NCBI RefSeq assembly: GCF_014117215.1
Contig: NZ_JACGXS010000002.1
Span: forward strand, 334,200-398,199
Length of the DNA: 64,000 nt
Reading direction: 5' to 3'
From: Stenotrophomonas tumulicola
GTDB lineage: Bacteria > Pseudomonadota > Gammaproteobacteria > Xanthomonadales > Xanthomonadaceae
The position numbers and the translations under genes are program-made. A model generated the notes under the pieces. It saw only the letters and a list, made by a program, of their open reading frames with translations. It did no database searches and was not told the DNA's origin. Shown here piece after piece: positions 1 to 9,322 of the stretch. Position 1 is the stretch's first letter, and the number at the start of each line of letters is the position of its first letter.

Positions 1-678
1 TCCATGGACGAACTGCCGCCACTCACCGGCGTGATCATCTCGCATGACCATTACGACCATCTGGATCGCGAGGCCGTCCGCGCGCTGGCGCCGAAGGTGC
101 AGCACTTCATCACTGCGCTGGGTGTCGGTGACCGGTTGATGGGGTGGGGCGTGCCGGCTGAAAAGATCCAGCAGTTGGACTGGTGGCAGGAGACCCGGGT
201 GCAGGGGCTGAAGATCGTCGCCACGCCGGCGCAGCATTTTTCCGGACGCGGCCTGTCCGACGGCAACCGCACGCTGTGGGCGTCGTGGGTGATCGACAAC
301 GGGAGCAAGCGGATTTTCTTCAGCGGTGATTCCGGCTACTTCGATGGCTTCGCGCGCATCGGCGAGCGCTTTGGTCCGTTCGACCTGACGCTGGTTGAAA
401 CCGGCGCCTACGATGCCGACTGGGCCGATGTGCACATGCAGCCCGAGCAGAGTCTGCAGGCGCACCTGGATGTGCGTGGCAAGGTGATGATGCCCATCCA
501 CAACGGCACCTTCGACCTGGCGCTGCATCCGTGGACCGAGCCGTTCGAGCGCATCACCGCGCTGGCGCAGGAACAGGGCGTGACACTGACCGCGCCACGC
601 ATGGGGGAGCGGCTGGATATTGCCGCGCCGGCCGCGTCGACGCAGTGGTGGCGGGAAGTGGGTGCCGTTGCGCGTTGA
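1..678 (+). CDS. Metallo-beta-lactamase-fold hydrolase (UlaG/NAPE-PLD-like), 5' truncated
   Basis: This is the C-terminal part of a metal-dependent hydrolase of the broad Lactamase_B_2 group, which includes UlaG-like lactonases and NAPE-hydrolysing phospholipase D-like proteins. The metal-binding motif H-x-H-x-D-H is visible as SHDHYDHLD, with His14, His16, Asp18 and His19 counted from the first in-window Met. Later metal-ligand segments appear as FFSGDSGYFDGF, ETGAYDADW and MPIHNGTFDL. In full-length relatives some 60-100 residues precede the first motif, so the gene very probably starts upstream of the window; the Met at position 4 is internal. The substrate cannot be inferred. The gene ends just before a SMAG pair. 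Confidence 0.85.
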   Translation, partial: SMDELPPLTGVIISHDHYDHLDREAVRALAPKVQHFITALGVGDRLMGWGVPAEKIQQLDWWQETRVQGLKIVATPAQHFSGRGLSDGNRTLWASWVIDNGSKRIFFSGDSGYFDGFARIGERFGPFDLTLVETGAYDADWADVHMQPEQSLQAHLDVRGKVMMPIHNGTFDLALHPWTEPFERITALAQEQGVTLTAPRMGERLDIAAPAASTQWWREVGAVAR

Positions 679-696
679 TGGCCGCGCTGCGCGCGC

Positions 697-749
697 GTGA
701 CGGGCATGGCCCGTCACTACCGGGGTAGAGCGGGGCCATGCCCCGCTGC
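697..749. repeat. SMAG (GTAG-type REP) pair, two different subtypes
   Basis: An inverted element of the 'tgacgggc' subtype ends in CTAC at 717-720. It is followed 4 bases later by a forward element of the 'agcggggc' subtype, GTAG at 725-728 with the stem around ccatg. The two lie back to back between the hydrolase and the lipoprotein gene. Each folds into a GC-rich hairpin. The GTAG end and the organism context match the SMAG REP family of S. maltophilia. Confidence 0.85.
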
Positions 750-795
750 TTTCGCGGTTACTGTATGCATGCATCATCTACATACGGAGCATGCG

Positions 796-1524
796 ATGAA
801 ACACCTGATCCTCGCTGCTGCCTGCGCGCTGTCCCTGGCCGCCTGCAGCGACCCCGAGGCCGAGCGCCAGGCGCAGCAGGCTGCCGAAGCGGCCGCGCAG
901 GCGCAGAAGGAAGCCAAGGCCGACGACGTTGCCAGGCAGTACGACACCGCCTTGGCCGCCCAGGACTGGGAGCGCGCGCGCATCCACGGTGGCGCCCTGC
1001 TGGATGTCTACAAAGGCACGGCGGCGGCGGCGCGCATCGAACCGGGCTTCGCCGAGGTCAAGTCCAAGGCCGATGACGCGCGCAACCTGCGCCGCATGCA
1101 GGGCCTGTGGCAGTACAACCAGGTGCCGGTGGGTACCAAGGGCACCCAGCGTTCGGCGGCCATCTACAGCAAGGAGCGGGTGGACGTGGATGGCAGTGGC
1201 CCGAAGCCGGTGCAGCTGGTGTTCCGCGATCATCCACAATGGAAGCGGCATGCATACCTGGTGCTGCAGGTCGGCGATTTCCGCTGCCCGGGCGGCTGCA
1301 AGGTGCAGGTCAGCGTGGATGGCGGCAAGCCGCACGCGATGGCGGCATGGCGCCCGGATACCGATGAAGCCATCGCGATGTTCATCACCGACAACGCGGC
1401 ACTGTGGAAGCTGGCCCGGCAAGCCAAGGCGATCAGCATCGAGTTTCCAGTGAAGGCGGGCGGCACGCGTACCGCAGTGTTCGAAACCGGCGGCGTGGAC
1501 GCCAGCCAGATGCCGTGGAAATGA
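796..1524 (+). CDS. Predicted lipoprotein of unknown function
   Basis: A 242-aa protein with a lipoprotein signal peptide: a short charged start, a hydrophobic stretch and the lipobox LAAC with Cys17. An Ala/Glu/Lys-rich, probably helical segment follows (about 20-50). The body (about 95-240) contains two cysteines in FRCPGGCKV, which could pair. The ATG at 796 was chosen because GGAG lies at 786-789 and because the longer in-frame extension runs back into the upstream SMAG repeat. I do not recognise the family. It probably sits in the periplasmic face of a membrane. It stands alone, bounded by SMAG pairs on both sides. Confidence 0.85.
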   Translation: MKHLILAAACALSLAACSDPEAERQAQQAAEAAAQAQKEAKADDVARQYDTALAAQDWERARIHGGALLDVYKGTAAAARIEPGFAEVKSKADDARNLRRMQGLWQYNQVPVGTKGTQRSAAIYSKERVDVDGSGPKPVQLVFRDHPQWKRHAYLVLQVGDFRCPGGCKVQVSVDGGKPHAMAAWRPDTDEAIAMFITDNAALWKLARQAKAISIEFPVKAGGTRTAVFETGGVDASQMPWK

Positions 1525-1577
1525 TGTTGGACGACGCGGCCTGGATGGCACGTTGACCGTCATCGGGTGGGGGCAGG

Positions 1578-1669
1578 GTAGCGCCGAGCCATGCTCGGCG
1601 AGCGTAGCGGCGCTTTGGGGATGGCGCAGCGGCGCTTCGGCGATTCCGCCGAGCATGGCTCGGCGCTAC
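1578..1669. repeat. SMAG inverted pair
   Basis: A forward 'gcgccgagc' element starts with GTAG at 1578 and its inverted partner ends with CTAC at 1669, with about 45 bases between the two hairpins. The pair lies between convergent genes, the lipoprotein (+) and the PfkB kinase (-), where it could act as a bidirectional transcription-end or mRNA-stabilising structure. Confidence 0.9.
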
Positions 1670-1691
1670 AGGGGGTTCGGCGCTACGGGGT

Positions 1692-2630
1692 TCAAACGCT
1701 CAGCGCGTAACCGAACTGCTGCTTGAACTGTTCGTTGAACTCTTCGAAGGTGAAGCGCTGGTTCTGGGTGCCCGGGTGTTCCACCTTCAGTGCGCCCATC
1801 AGGTTGCCCATGCGGCCGATGGTCAGCCAGTCGAAATCCTTCTGGATGCCGAAGATCAGGCCGGCGCGGAACGCATCGCCGCAGCCGGTGGGGTCGACCA
1901 CGCGGCGCTCGTGCGCCGGCGGGATGTCGTAGCTCTTTTCCTGGGTGTGGATCACCGCGCCCTTCGGGCCACGGGTGGTGATGTAGGCCTTCACCCGGCT
2001 GACGATCTCTTTTTCGTTCCAGCCCGTGCGCTCCTGCAGCAGGTTCGACTCGTAATCGTTCACCACCACGTAGTCGGACTGTTCGATGAAGGTGCGCAGC
2101 TCCGGGCCGTTGAACAGCGGCATGGCCTGGCCCGGATCGAAGATGAAGGGCACGCCGTCCTCGTGGAATTCCAGCGCGTTCTGGATCATGCCTTCGCGGC
2201 CGTCCGGGCCGACCAGGCCCAGGGTCACGCCGGGCACGTCGCGCACGTGGTTTTCATACGAACGCATCATCGCGCCGGGATGGAAAGCGGTGATCTGGTT
2301 GTTGTCGTGATCGGTCGTGATGAACGCCTGCGGGGTGAACAGCTCATCAATCACCCGTACGCGCGTCAGGTCGATGCCCAGGGCGTCGAAATGTTCGCGG
2401 TACGGGCCGAAATCCGTGCCCACCGTGCCCATCGGGATCGGCGTGCCACCCAGCAGGTGCAGGTTGTAGGCGATGTTGCCGGCGCAGCCGCCGAACTCGC
2501 GACGCATGCGCGGCACCAGGAACGAGACGTTCAGGATGTGCACCTTGTCCGGCAGGATGTGATTCTTGAACTGGTCCGGGAACACCATGATGGTGTCGAA
2601 GGCAAGAGAACCACAGATCAGAGCGGACAT
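1692..2630 (-). CDS. PfkB-family carbohydrate/nucleoside kinase
   Basis: A 312-aa cytoplasmic ATP-dependent kinase of the ribokinase/PfkB family. Both signatures are present: an N-terminal glycine-rich substrate motif, GGCAGNIAYN (about residue 45), and the C-terminal DPTGCGDAFRAG motif (about 245-256), whose Asp is the catalytic base and whose glycines form the anion hole. The overall pattern (start MSALICGSLAFD) resembles proteobacterial proteins annotated as adenosine kinase or generic carbohydrate kinase, but the substrate cannot be settled from sequence. The start at 2630 is preferred: the upstream extension is low-complexity and enters a SMAG element. It is transcribed towards the lipoprotein gene. 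Confidence 0.9.
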   Translation of the reverse strand: MSALICGSLAFDTIMVFPDQFKNHILPDKVHILNVSFLVPRMRREFGGCAGNIAYNLHLLGGTPIPMGTVGTDFGPYREHFDALGIDLTRVRVIDELFTPQAFITTDHDNNQITAFHPGAMMRSYENHVRDVPGVTLGLVGPDGREGMIQNALEFHEDGVPFIFDPGQAMPLFNGPELRTFIEQSDYVVVNDYESNLLQERTGWNEKEIVSRVKAYITTRGPKGAVIHTQEKSYDIPPAHERRVVDPTGCGDAFRAGLIFGIQKDFDWLTIGRMGNLMGALKVEHPGTQNQRFTFEEFNEQFKQQFGYALSV

Positions 2631-2741
2631 CGATGTAAGCCTATGCGGGAATGGGTGAGTGCTGGCCGCAGCGGCGGACAAGCAAACGGCGCCCGTGAGG
2701 CGCCCGACGGCGCAAAGGTTACCGGCTGGCGCGGCTGAAGG

Positions 2742-2821
2742 GTAGCGCCCGGCCATGCCCGGCGGATTGCCGCCCGGTGCGGCAGCGCACGTTGAGTTCG
2801 CCGGGCATGGCCTGGCGCTAC
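2742..2821. repeat. SMAG inverted pair upstream of mreB
   Basis: GTAG begins at 2742 and the inverted partner ends in CTAC at 2821, each with a 'gccgggcatggc'-type stem. It lies between the divergent kinase and mreB genes. The remaining bases to mreB (2822-2988) presumably hold the mre promoter; I could not assign convincing -35 and -10 boxes. Confidence 0.85.
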
Positions 2822-2928
2822 GCTGGGGCCGCGACGGCCGGATACCGGCCGAAAGCCTGTGAATACGCGGTTTCGGCCGGATTTGTCCTTGCCCGCGAGG
2901 GGGCGGGTTGTTAGGCTTGTCTGCCTAA

Positions 2929-4035
<1,107 letters not shown>

Positions 4036-4156
4036 TCCCTTCCGGCCGGTAGCTGCCGTCGCGCCCTTCCGGCGTACCGGCCGCCCCTGTGGCGGCCTGG
4101 CACCGGCGGGGCGCGGTCGTGTTCCCCTTCCGTTCCTTTTCCGCTGAAGCTGCAAC

Positions 4157-5179
4157 GTGCCGCCCTACGCAGGTCCACCCATCGCTTCCCGCTCCGGCGA
4201 CACGGCCAGCCCGCTGCGGTTGCTGGCGTACCTGGTGCTGGCCATCGCCCTGATCGTCCTCGACGACCAGGCCAACTGGCTGCTGCGCCTGCGCGAACAG
4301 GCCAACGTGCTGGTGCAGCCGGCATGGAACCTCGCCGGGCTGCCGGGCAAGCTGGGCAACCAGGTGCGCGACAATGCGGCCAGCCACGGGCAACTGGTGG
4401 CTGACAACCGCGAACTGCGCAACCAGTTGCTGATCGCCAACGCGCGCCTGACCCGGCTGCAGACCGCCGCGCTGGACAACGCGCAGCTGCGCGAGCTGCT
4501 CAACGTCGCCGAGCGCAATGGACTGGACGTGCAGCTGGCGCCGATCCTGGATATCGACCTGGATCCGGTGAGGCAGCGCCTGGTGCTGGCCGCCGGCAGC
4601 CGCGAGGGCGTGCACGTCGGGCAGGCGGTGATCGACGCCGGTGGCTTGATGGGGCAGGTGATCAGCACCACCGGCAGCACCGCGACGGTGCTGCTGCTGA
4701 CCGATCCCGACCACGCCGTGCCGGTGACGGTGGCGCGCAACGGCGTGCGCCTGATCGTTTACGGGCGTGGCGATACGCTGGAACTGCGCGATATTCCCTT
4801 GAGCGCGGGCGTGGAAGTAGGCGATGAAATCGTCACCTCCGGCCTGGGCGGACGTTTCCCGGTCGGTTTTCCGGTCGGGACCATCGCCGCGTTGCGCCCG
4901 GACGACAGCCATGCGTTCCTGGTGGGTGAGCTGAAGCCCGCCGCACAGCTGGATCGCGGCCGCGACGTGCTGCTGCTGCGTCCGGGAGCGGCCATCCGCC
5001 TGCCCGAAGGGCCCATCGCCCCGGCGCCATCCTCCACCGAACCGGCCCCCACCGCATCGGCCGCCGTCGCACCTACGGCTCCGGCACCTGCTCCGGTAGC
5101 GCCGGGCCATGCCCGGCGGCCCCCCTCCGGCGCCGCAGATGCCGGGGCGCCCACGGCAGCTCAGCAGGTGCGCCCATGA
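4157..5179 (+). CDS. mreC: Rod shape-determining protein MreC
   Basis: A 340-aa bitopic inner-membrane protein: one transmembrane helix (about 22-40), a coiled coil (about 60-110) and a periplasmic double beta-barrel domain (about 120-275). It is the scaffold linking MreB to PBP2/RodA. The start is GTG at 4157; no ATG is in a plausible position. Beyond about residue 280 the protein has a Pro/Ala-rich tail, within which bases 5096-5119 are a SMAG monomer translated as VAPGHARR. The stop overlaps the mreD start (ATGA), implying translational coupling. Confidence 0.97.
   Translation: MPPYAGPPIASRSGDTASPLRLLAYLVLAIALIVLDDQANWLLRLREQANVLVQPAWNLAGLPGKLGNQVRDNAASHGQLVADNRELRNQLLIANARLTRLQTAALDNAQLRELLNVAERNGLDVQLAPILDIDLDPVRQRLVLAAGSREGVHVGQAVIDAGGLMGQVISTTGSTATVLLLTDPDHAVPVTVARNGVRLIVYGRGDTLELRDIPLSAGVEVGDEIVTSGLGGRFPVGFPVGTIAALRPDDSHAFLVGELKPAAQLDRGRDVLLLRPGAAIRLPEGPIAPAPSSTEPAPTASAAVAPTAPAPAPVAPGHARRPPSGAADAGAPTAAQQVRP
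5096..5119. repeat. SMAG monomer inside the mreC coding sequence
   Basis: A single 'gtagcgccgggc' element with its hairpin half 'gcccggcg' lies in frame within the 3' end of mreC and is read as part of the protein tail. No good inverted partner was found nearby. Confidence 0.85.
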
Positions 5180-5661
5180 GCCGCCTGCGCGACAACCGCT
5201 GGGTGCTTCCGGCCAGCCTGGTGGTGACCCTGATGCTGGGCCTGCTGCCGTTGCCCACGCTGCTGCAACCACTGCGCCCGTACTGGCTGGCACTGGTGCT
5301 GGCCTACTGGGTCATCGAAGCGCCCGAACGCGTCGGCCTGGGCTTGGCCTTTGCCAGCGGCATCATCGCCGACCTGCTCTACGGCGGCCTGCTGGGCGAA
5401 CAGGCACTGCGCCTGACGATCCTGGCCTTCATCCTGCAGCGCTTCCGCGCCCGCATCCGCTTCTTCCCGATGTCGCAGCAGATGCTCGCCATTGGCGGCC
5501 TGCTGCTCAACGACCGCATCATCAGTGCGGTGATCCACGTGCTGGTGGGCGAGCCGACCCTGCCGTGGGCCTACTGGTGGGCGCCGCTGCTGGGCATGGC
5601 GCTGTGGCCGCTGGTGTTCGTGCTGCTGGATGCAGTGCGCTTCGGACGTCGCGGGCGCTGA
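5176..5661 (+). CDS. mreD: Rod shape-determining membrane protein MreD
   Basis: A 161-aa very hydrophobic protein with about five predicted transmembrane segments and the usual MreD size. It is the integral membrane partner of MreC in the elongasome. Identification rests on topology plus position: it overlaps mreC by four bases (ATGA) and ends one base before the mrdA start. Sequence conservation in MreD is low, so context carries most of the weight. Confidence 0.95.
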   Translation: MSRLRDNRWVLPASLVVTLMLGLLPLPTLLQPLRPYWLALVLAYWVIEAPERVGLGLAFASGIIADLLYGGLLGEQALRLTILAFILQRFRARIRFFPMSQQMLAIGGLLLNDRIISAVIHVLVGEPTLPWAYWWAPLLGMALWPLVFVLLDAVRFGRRGR

Positions 5662-5662
5662 C

Positions 5663-7765
5663 ATGAACAGTCGCCGCGCGGTCAAGAACCCGCACGCCGA
5701 GGCCGAGCAGTTCCGCCGCCGCGCGGTGCTGGGCTTCCTGGGCGTGCTGCTGTGCCTGGGCGGGCTGGGCGCGTGGTATTTCAAGCTGCAGGTGCTGGAC
5801 CACGAGGTCTATGCCACGCGTTCGGAAGCCAACCGCATCAAGCCGCGCCCGGTGGTTCCCGGCCGCGGCATGATCTACGACCGCAATGGCCGCCTGCTGG
5901 CCGAAAACGTGCCCGCCTTCCGCCTGGACATCACCCCGGACAAGGTCACGGACATGGAGGCCACGCTGGCGGAGCTGGGCAAGATCATCGCGCTGACGCC
6001 GGAAGAGATCGAAACGTTCAACAAATCACGCAAGGCCCGCCGCAGCTTCCTGCCGGTCACCCTGAAGCTGCGCGTGAACGATGAAGAGATGGCGCGCTTC
6101 GCGGTGGACCGCTGGCGTTTCCCCGGCGTGGAGCTGGAGCCGTACCTGACCCGGCGCTACCCCTTCGGCGACCTGTTCGCGCATATCGTCGGTTACGTGG
6201 GCCGGGTGGACGACAAGGACCTGGAGATCCTGGGCGAAGGCAATGCTGCGCTTACCCATATCGGCAAGTCCGGGCTGGAGCGCTATTACGAGCAGCAGCT
6301 GCGTGGCAAGGTGGGCTACGAGCAGGTGGAAACCAACGTGCAGGGACGTGCGATCCGCACCGTCGGCCGCGTGGCCGCGCAGTCCGGCGCGGATTTGCGC
6401 CTGTCCATCGATGCCGACCTGCAGCGCGCCATGGTGGCCGCCTTCGGCGAGTTCGAAGGCGCCGCAGTGGCGATGGACCCGCGCACCGGTGAGGTGCTGG
6501 CGATGGTCAGCCTGCCGTCCTACGACCCGAACCTGTTCGTCAACGGCATCTCCCATGCCGATTTCAAAGCCCTCAACGACAATCCATCGCGGCCGCAGTT
6601 CAACCGTCTGGTGCTGGGCGGCGTCGCGCCGGGTTCGACCATCAAGCCGCTGATCGGCCTGGCCGGGCTGGACAGCGGCGTGCGCAAGCCGGAGGACAGG
6701 ATCCTGTCCACGGGCATGTTCTACCTGCCGGGCACCTCGCGCGGCTGGGGCGACGCCAACCGTGGCGGCCATGGCTGGACCGACCTGCGCAAATCCATCA
6801 CCCAGTCGGTGAACACGTATTACTACAAGCTGGCGCTGGACATGGGCATCGAGCGCTTCGACCAGTACATGGGGTATTACGGCTTCGGCACGCCGACCGG
6901 CATCGACCTGACCGGCGAGATTGGCGGCATCCTGCCGTCGCCGGCGTACAAGGCCAAGACCCGCAAGGAGCGCTGGTATCCCGGCGACACGGTCAACATC
7001 AGCATCGGCCAGGGCGACTGGAAGGTCACCCCGCTGCAACTGGTGCACGGCGTGGGCGGCATCGCCAATGGCCAGCTGCGCCAGCCGCACCTGGTGATGC
7101 AGCAACGCGCCGGGTTCGATACCGACTGGGTGGTCACCCCGGCCGGGGAGAGCAAGCCGGTCAGCCCCAGCCCGTCCAACCTGCAGGCGGTGCGCGAAGG
7201 CATGATCGGCACCATGCGTCCCGGTGGCAGCGGCGCACGCGCGGCGGCTGGCGCGCCCTATACGATGGCCGGCAAGACCGGCACCGCGCAGGTGATCAGC
7301 CGCAAGGGCACCGCGGCGGTGAACCCGAAGAACCTGCCGCTGCACCTGCGCCACCGCGCGCTGTTCGTGGGTTTCGCGCCGGCTGAAGATCCGGTCATTG
7401 CGCTGGCGATTGCGGTTGAAGGCGGCGGCTACGGCGGTTCGGCGGCGGCACCCATCGCACGTAAGGTGTTCGATGCATGGTTGCTGGGCAAGATGCCTGA
7501 TGGCGTGTTGCCGCTGGATGCCGAGCGCGGCACCACGGCACTGGGCGCGACGGCGTTCGACAACGAAGACCGCGCCGCGCGCGCTGCCGGTGACGCGGCG
7601 GCATTGGCGTTGGGTGAGCTGCCGATCGAGATTGGCGTGCCGGCCGTGGCCCCCGTAGCGCCGAGCCATGCTCGGCGGCAGCCCGACACCGAGCATGGCT
7701 CGGCGCTACAGGAGCGGCCGGACGCCGACCGTGACCGTACGTTACCGGAGCCCCCCACGCGATGA
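5663..7765 (+). CDS. mrdA: Penicillin-binding protein 2 (elongasome transpeptidase)
   Basis: A 700-aa class B PBP. It has a short cytoplasmic N-terminus, one transmembrane anchor (about 20-40), a pedestal domain containing RGMIYDRNGRLLAENVP, and a transpeptidase domain. Catalytic motifs: Ser325-x-x-Lys328 in GSTIKP, S-x-N in TQSVNTY, and K538-T-G in KTGTAQV. It cross-links lateral-wall peptidoglycan together with RodA. After about residue 620 the protein carries a non-family tail. Bases 7655-7709, inside this tail, are a complete inverted SMAG pair, read as residues about 665-683. The stop overlaps the rodA start (ATGA). Confidence 0.97.
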   Translation: MNSRRAVKNPHAEAEQFRRRAVLGFLGVLLCLGGLGAWYFKLQVLDHEVYATRSEANRIKPRPVVPGRGMIYDRNGRLLAENVPAFRLDITPDKVTDMEATLAELGKIIALTPEEIETFNKSRKARRSFLPVTLKLRVNDEEMARFAVDRWRFPGVELEPYLTRRYPFGDLFAHIVGYVGRVDDKDLEILGEGNAALTHIGKSGLERYYEQQLRGKVGYEQVETNVQGRAIRTVGRVAAQSGADLRLSIDADLQRAMVAAFGEFEGAAVAMDPRTGEVLAMVSLPSYDPNLFVNGISHADFKALNDNPSRPQFNRLVLGGVAPGSTIKPLIGLAGLDSGVRKPEDRILSTGMFYLPGTSRGWGDANRGGHGWTDLRKSITQSVNTYYYKLALDMGIERFDQYMGYYGFGTPTGIDLTGEIGGILPSPAYKAKTRKERWYPGDTVNISIGQGDWKVTPLQLVHGVGGIANGQLRQPHLVMQQRAGFDTDWVVTPAGESKPVSPSPSNLQAVREGMIGTMRPGGSGARAAAGAPYTMAGKTGTAQVISRKGTAAVNPKNLPLHLRHRALFVGFAPAEDPVIALAIAVEGGGYGGSAAAPIARKVFDAWLLGKMPDGVLPLDAERGTTALGATAFDNEDRAARAAGDAAALALGELPIEIGVPAVAPVAPSHARRQPDTEHGSALQERPDADRDRTLPEPPTR
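7655..7709. repeat. SMAG inverted pair inside the mrdA coding sequence
   Basis: GTAG at 7655, stem 'cgccgagc...gctcggcg', a short spacer, then the inverted copy ending CTAC at 7709. The whole pair is translated in frame as part of the PBP2 C-terminus, about 55 bases upstream of rodA. Confidence 0.9.
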
Positions 7766-8874
7766 AGGACATCCTGCGTTGGGCTGGCGACATGCTGCGG
7801 CGGTTCTTCAGCACCCTGGACTGGGTGCTGTGCGCAGCCCTGGGCGCGCTGATGCTGATCGGGCTGGCGACGCTGAAAAGCGCTGGCGGCGATGGGCTGG
7901 TGATGGCGCAGGGAATCCGTTTCGCCGTCGGCCTGGCGGCCCTGTGGGCGATTTCGCGCGTGCCCATCCTGCGCATCCGCTCGGCCACGCCGCTGATCTA
8001 TGCGGTGTCGATGATCCCGCTGCTGGCGGTGTTCGTGCTGGGTACCGGCAAGTACGGGCGCCAGTGGCTGGACCTGAAATTCTTCTACCTGCAGCCGGCT
8101 GAACTGCTGAAAGTCAGCCTGCCGATGATGGTGGCCTGGTACCTGCATCGCATGCCGCTGCCGCCACGCTTCAGCACGGTGATGATGAGCCTGGTGATCA
8201 TCGGCATACCCACCGCGCTGGTGATGCTGCAGCCGGATTTCGGTACCGGCGTGCTGATCGCCGCCAGCGGCGTGTTCGTGCTGTTGCTGGCGGGCCTGCC
8301 ATGGTGGTGGGTGGGGCTGGGCGTGGGCGGGGTGGCCGCGGTGGCACCCGTCGCCTGGTTCTGGTTGCTGATGCCATACCAGAAGGACCGCATCATGATG
8401 TTCCTGGACCCGGAGATGGACGCGTTGGGTGCAGGCTGGAACATCATCCAGTCCAAGATTGCCATCGGTTCGGGCGGCCTGGATGGCAAGGGCTGGGGGC
8501 AGGGATCACAGTCGCACCTGAACTTCATTCCCGAGCAGACCACCGACTTCGCCTTTTCCGTGCTCAGCGAGGAATTCGGCTGGATCGGCGTGGCCACCGT
8601 GCTGCTGCTGTACCTGGTGGTGATCGGGCGCTGCCTGTGGATCGCCAGCCAGTCGCGCGATTCGTACTCGCGGCTGCTGGCCGGGTCGACCGGGCTGGCG
8701 TTCTTCGTCTACGTGCTGGTCAACGGCGGCATGATTTCCGGCGTGCTGCCGGTGGTGGGCGTGCCGATGCCGCTGATCAGCTACGGCGGCACCTCGGCGG
8801 TGTCGCTGCTGGCCGGCTTCGGGTTGGTGATGGCAGTGCGCAGCCACAACCCCGTGCACGGTGGTTACCGTTGA
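7762..8874 (+). CDS. rodA: SEDS-family peptidoglycan glycosyltransferase RodA
   Basis: A 370-aa polytopic SEDS (FtsW/RodA/SpoVE) protein with about ten transmembrane segments. Family signatures visible include LDLKFFYLQPAEL, the stretch around FAFSVLSEEFG in the large periplasmic loop, and GVPMPLISYGGTS near the end. It polymerises lipid II into glycan strands and works with PBP2, encoded immediately upstream with a four-base overlap. It is the last gene of the mre/mrd transcription unit; a strong terminator-like hairpin follows about 225 bases downstream. Confidence 0.97.
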   Translation: MKDILRWAGDMLRRFFSTLDWVLCAALGALMLIGLATLKSAGGDGLVMAQGIRFAVGLAALWAISRVPILRIRSATPLIYAVSMIPLLAVFVLGTGKYGRQWLDLKFFYLQPAELLKVSLPMMVAWYLHRMPLPPRFSTVMMSLVIIGIPTALVMLQPDFGTGVLIAASGVFVLLLAGLPWWWVGLGVGGVAAVAPVAWFWLLMPYQKDRIMMFLDPEMDALGAGWNIIQSKIAIGSGGLDGKGWGQGSQSHLNFIPEQTTDFAFSVLSEEFGWIGVATVLLLYLVVIGRCLWIASQSRDSYSRLLAGSTGLAFFVYVLVNGGMISGVLPVVGVPMPLISYGGTSAVSLLAGFGLVMAVRSHNPVHGGYR

Positions 8875-9098
8875 ATCTACTCATCATCTTGTGAAGGCGT
8901 CCCATCTCAAATGCGGTGAAGGTCACACTTTCAACCATTCTTGGGCCCAACCGATGGACTTGTCGCAATTGGCCTGCACAATGGCGGCCCGTCAGTTCGG
9001 CGCGCCATCACGGCGCTGACGCATGACGGGATGCAACAAGACCTCACGTTGGCCATCTGCTCTGGGGAGACGCAGGCGGCTGTATCGCAAGGTCCGAC

Positions 9099-9152
9099 AA
9101 GCCGGTTGCGCCAATTCAGGGGGTGGGGGCGCAACCGGCTTTTGTCGTTTTT
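9099..9152 (+). terminator. Strong intrinsic terminator downstream of rodA (or of an unannotated sRNA)
   Basis: A perfect 14-bp stem (9099-9112 with 9128-9141: aagccggttgcgcc / ggcgcaaccggctt) with a G-rich loop is followed by a T-rich tract ending in ttttt. The spacer 8875-9322 holds no convincing protein gene. It contains this terminator, a SMAG pair and about 200 bases of unexplained sequence before the hairpin. Confidence 0.8.
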
Positions 9153-9179
9153 CCGCTATCCGCGTTGGGTGACGCTTTG

Positions 9180-9255
9180 GTAGAGCGGGTCCATGACCCG
9201 CTGCCGTTGGCGCGATGGTGGAAATGAGAGCAAGCGGGTCATGGACCCGCTCTAC
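9180..9255. repeat. SMAG inverted pair
   Basis: GTAG at 9180 opens an 'agcgggtccatgacccgct' element and the inverted partner ends in CTAC at 9255. The subtype differs in stem bases from the 'gcgccgagc' type. It lies between the rodA terminator and mltB. Confidence 0.88.
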
Positions 9256-9322
9256 CGGCTTTCATCTTGCTATTCATGGTCTTAGGGGTTTTATTTCATC
9301 CATGACCTGCTAACCTGCGGCG

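Noticed and set aside
8941..9183. An 80-aa ORF in the rodA-mltB spacer
   Set aside because: It runs through the terminator hairpin and has no ribosome-binding site or sensible composition.
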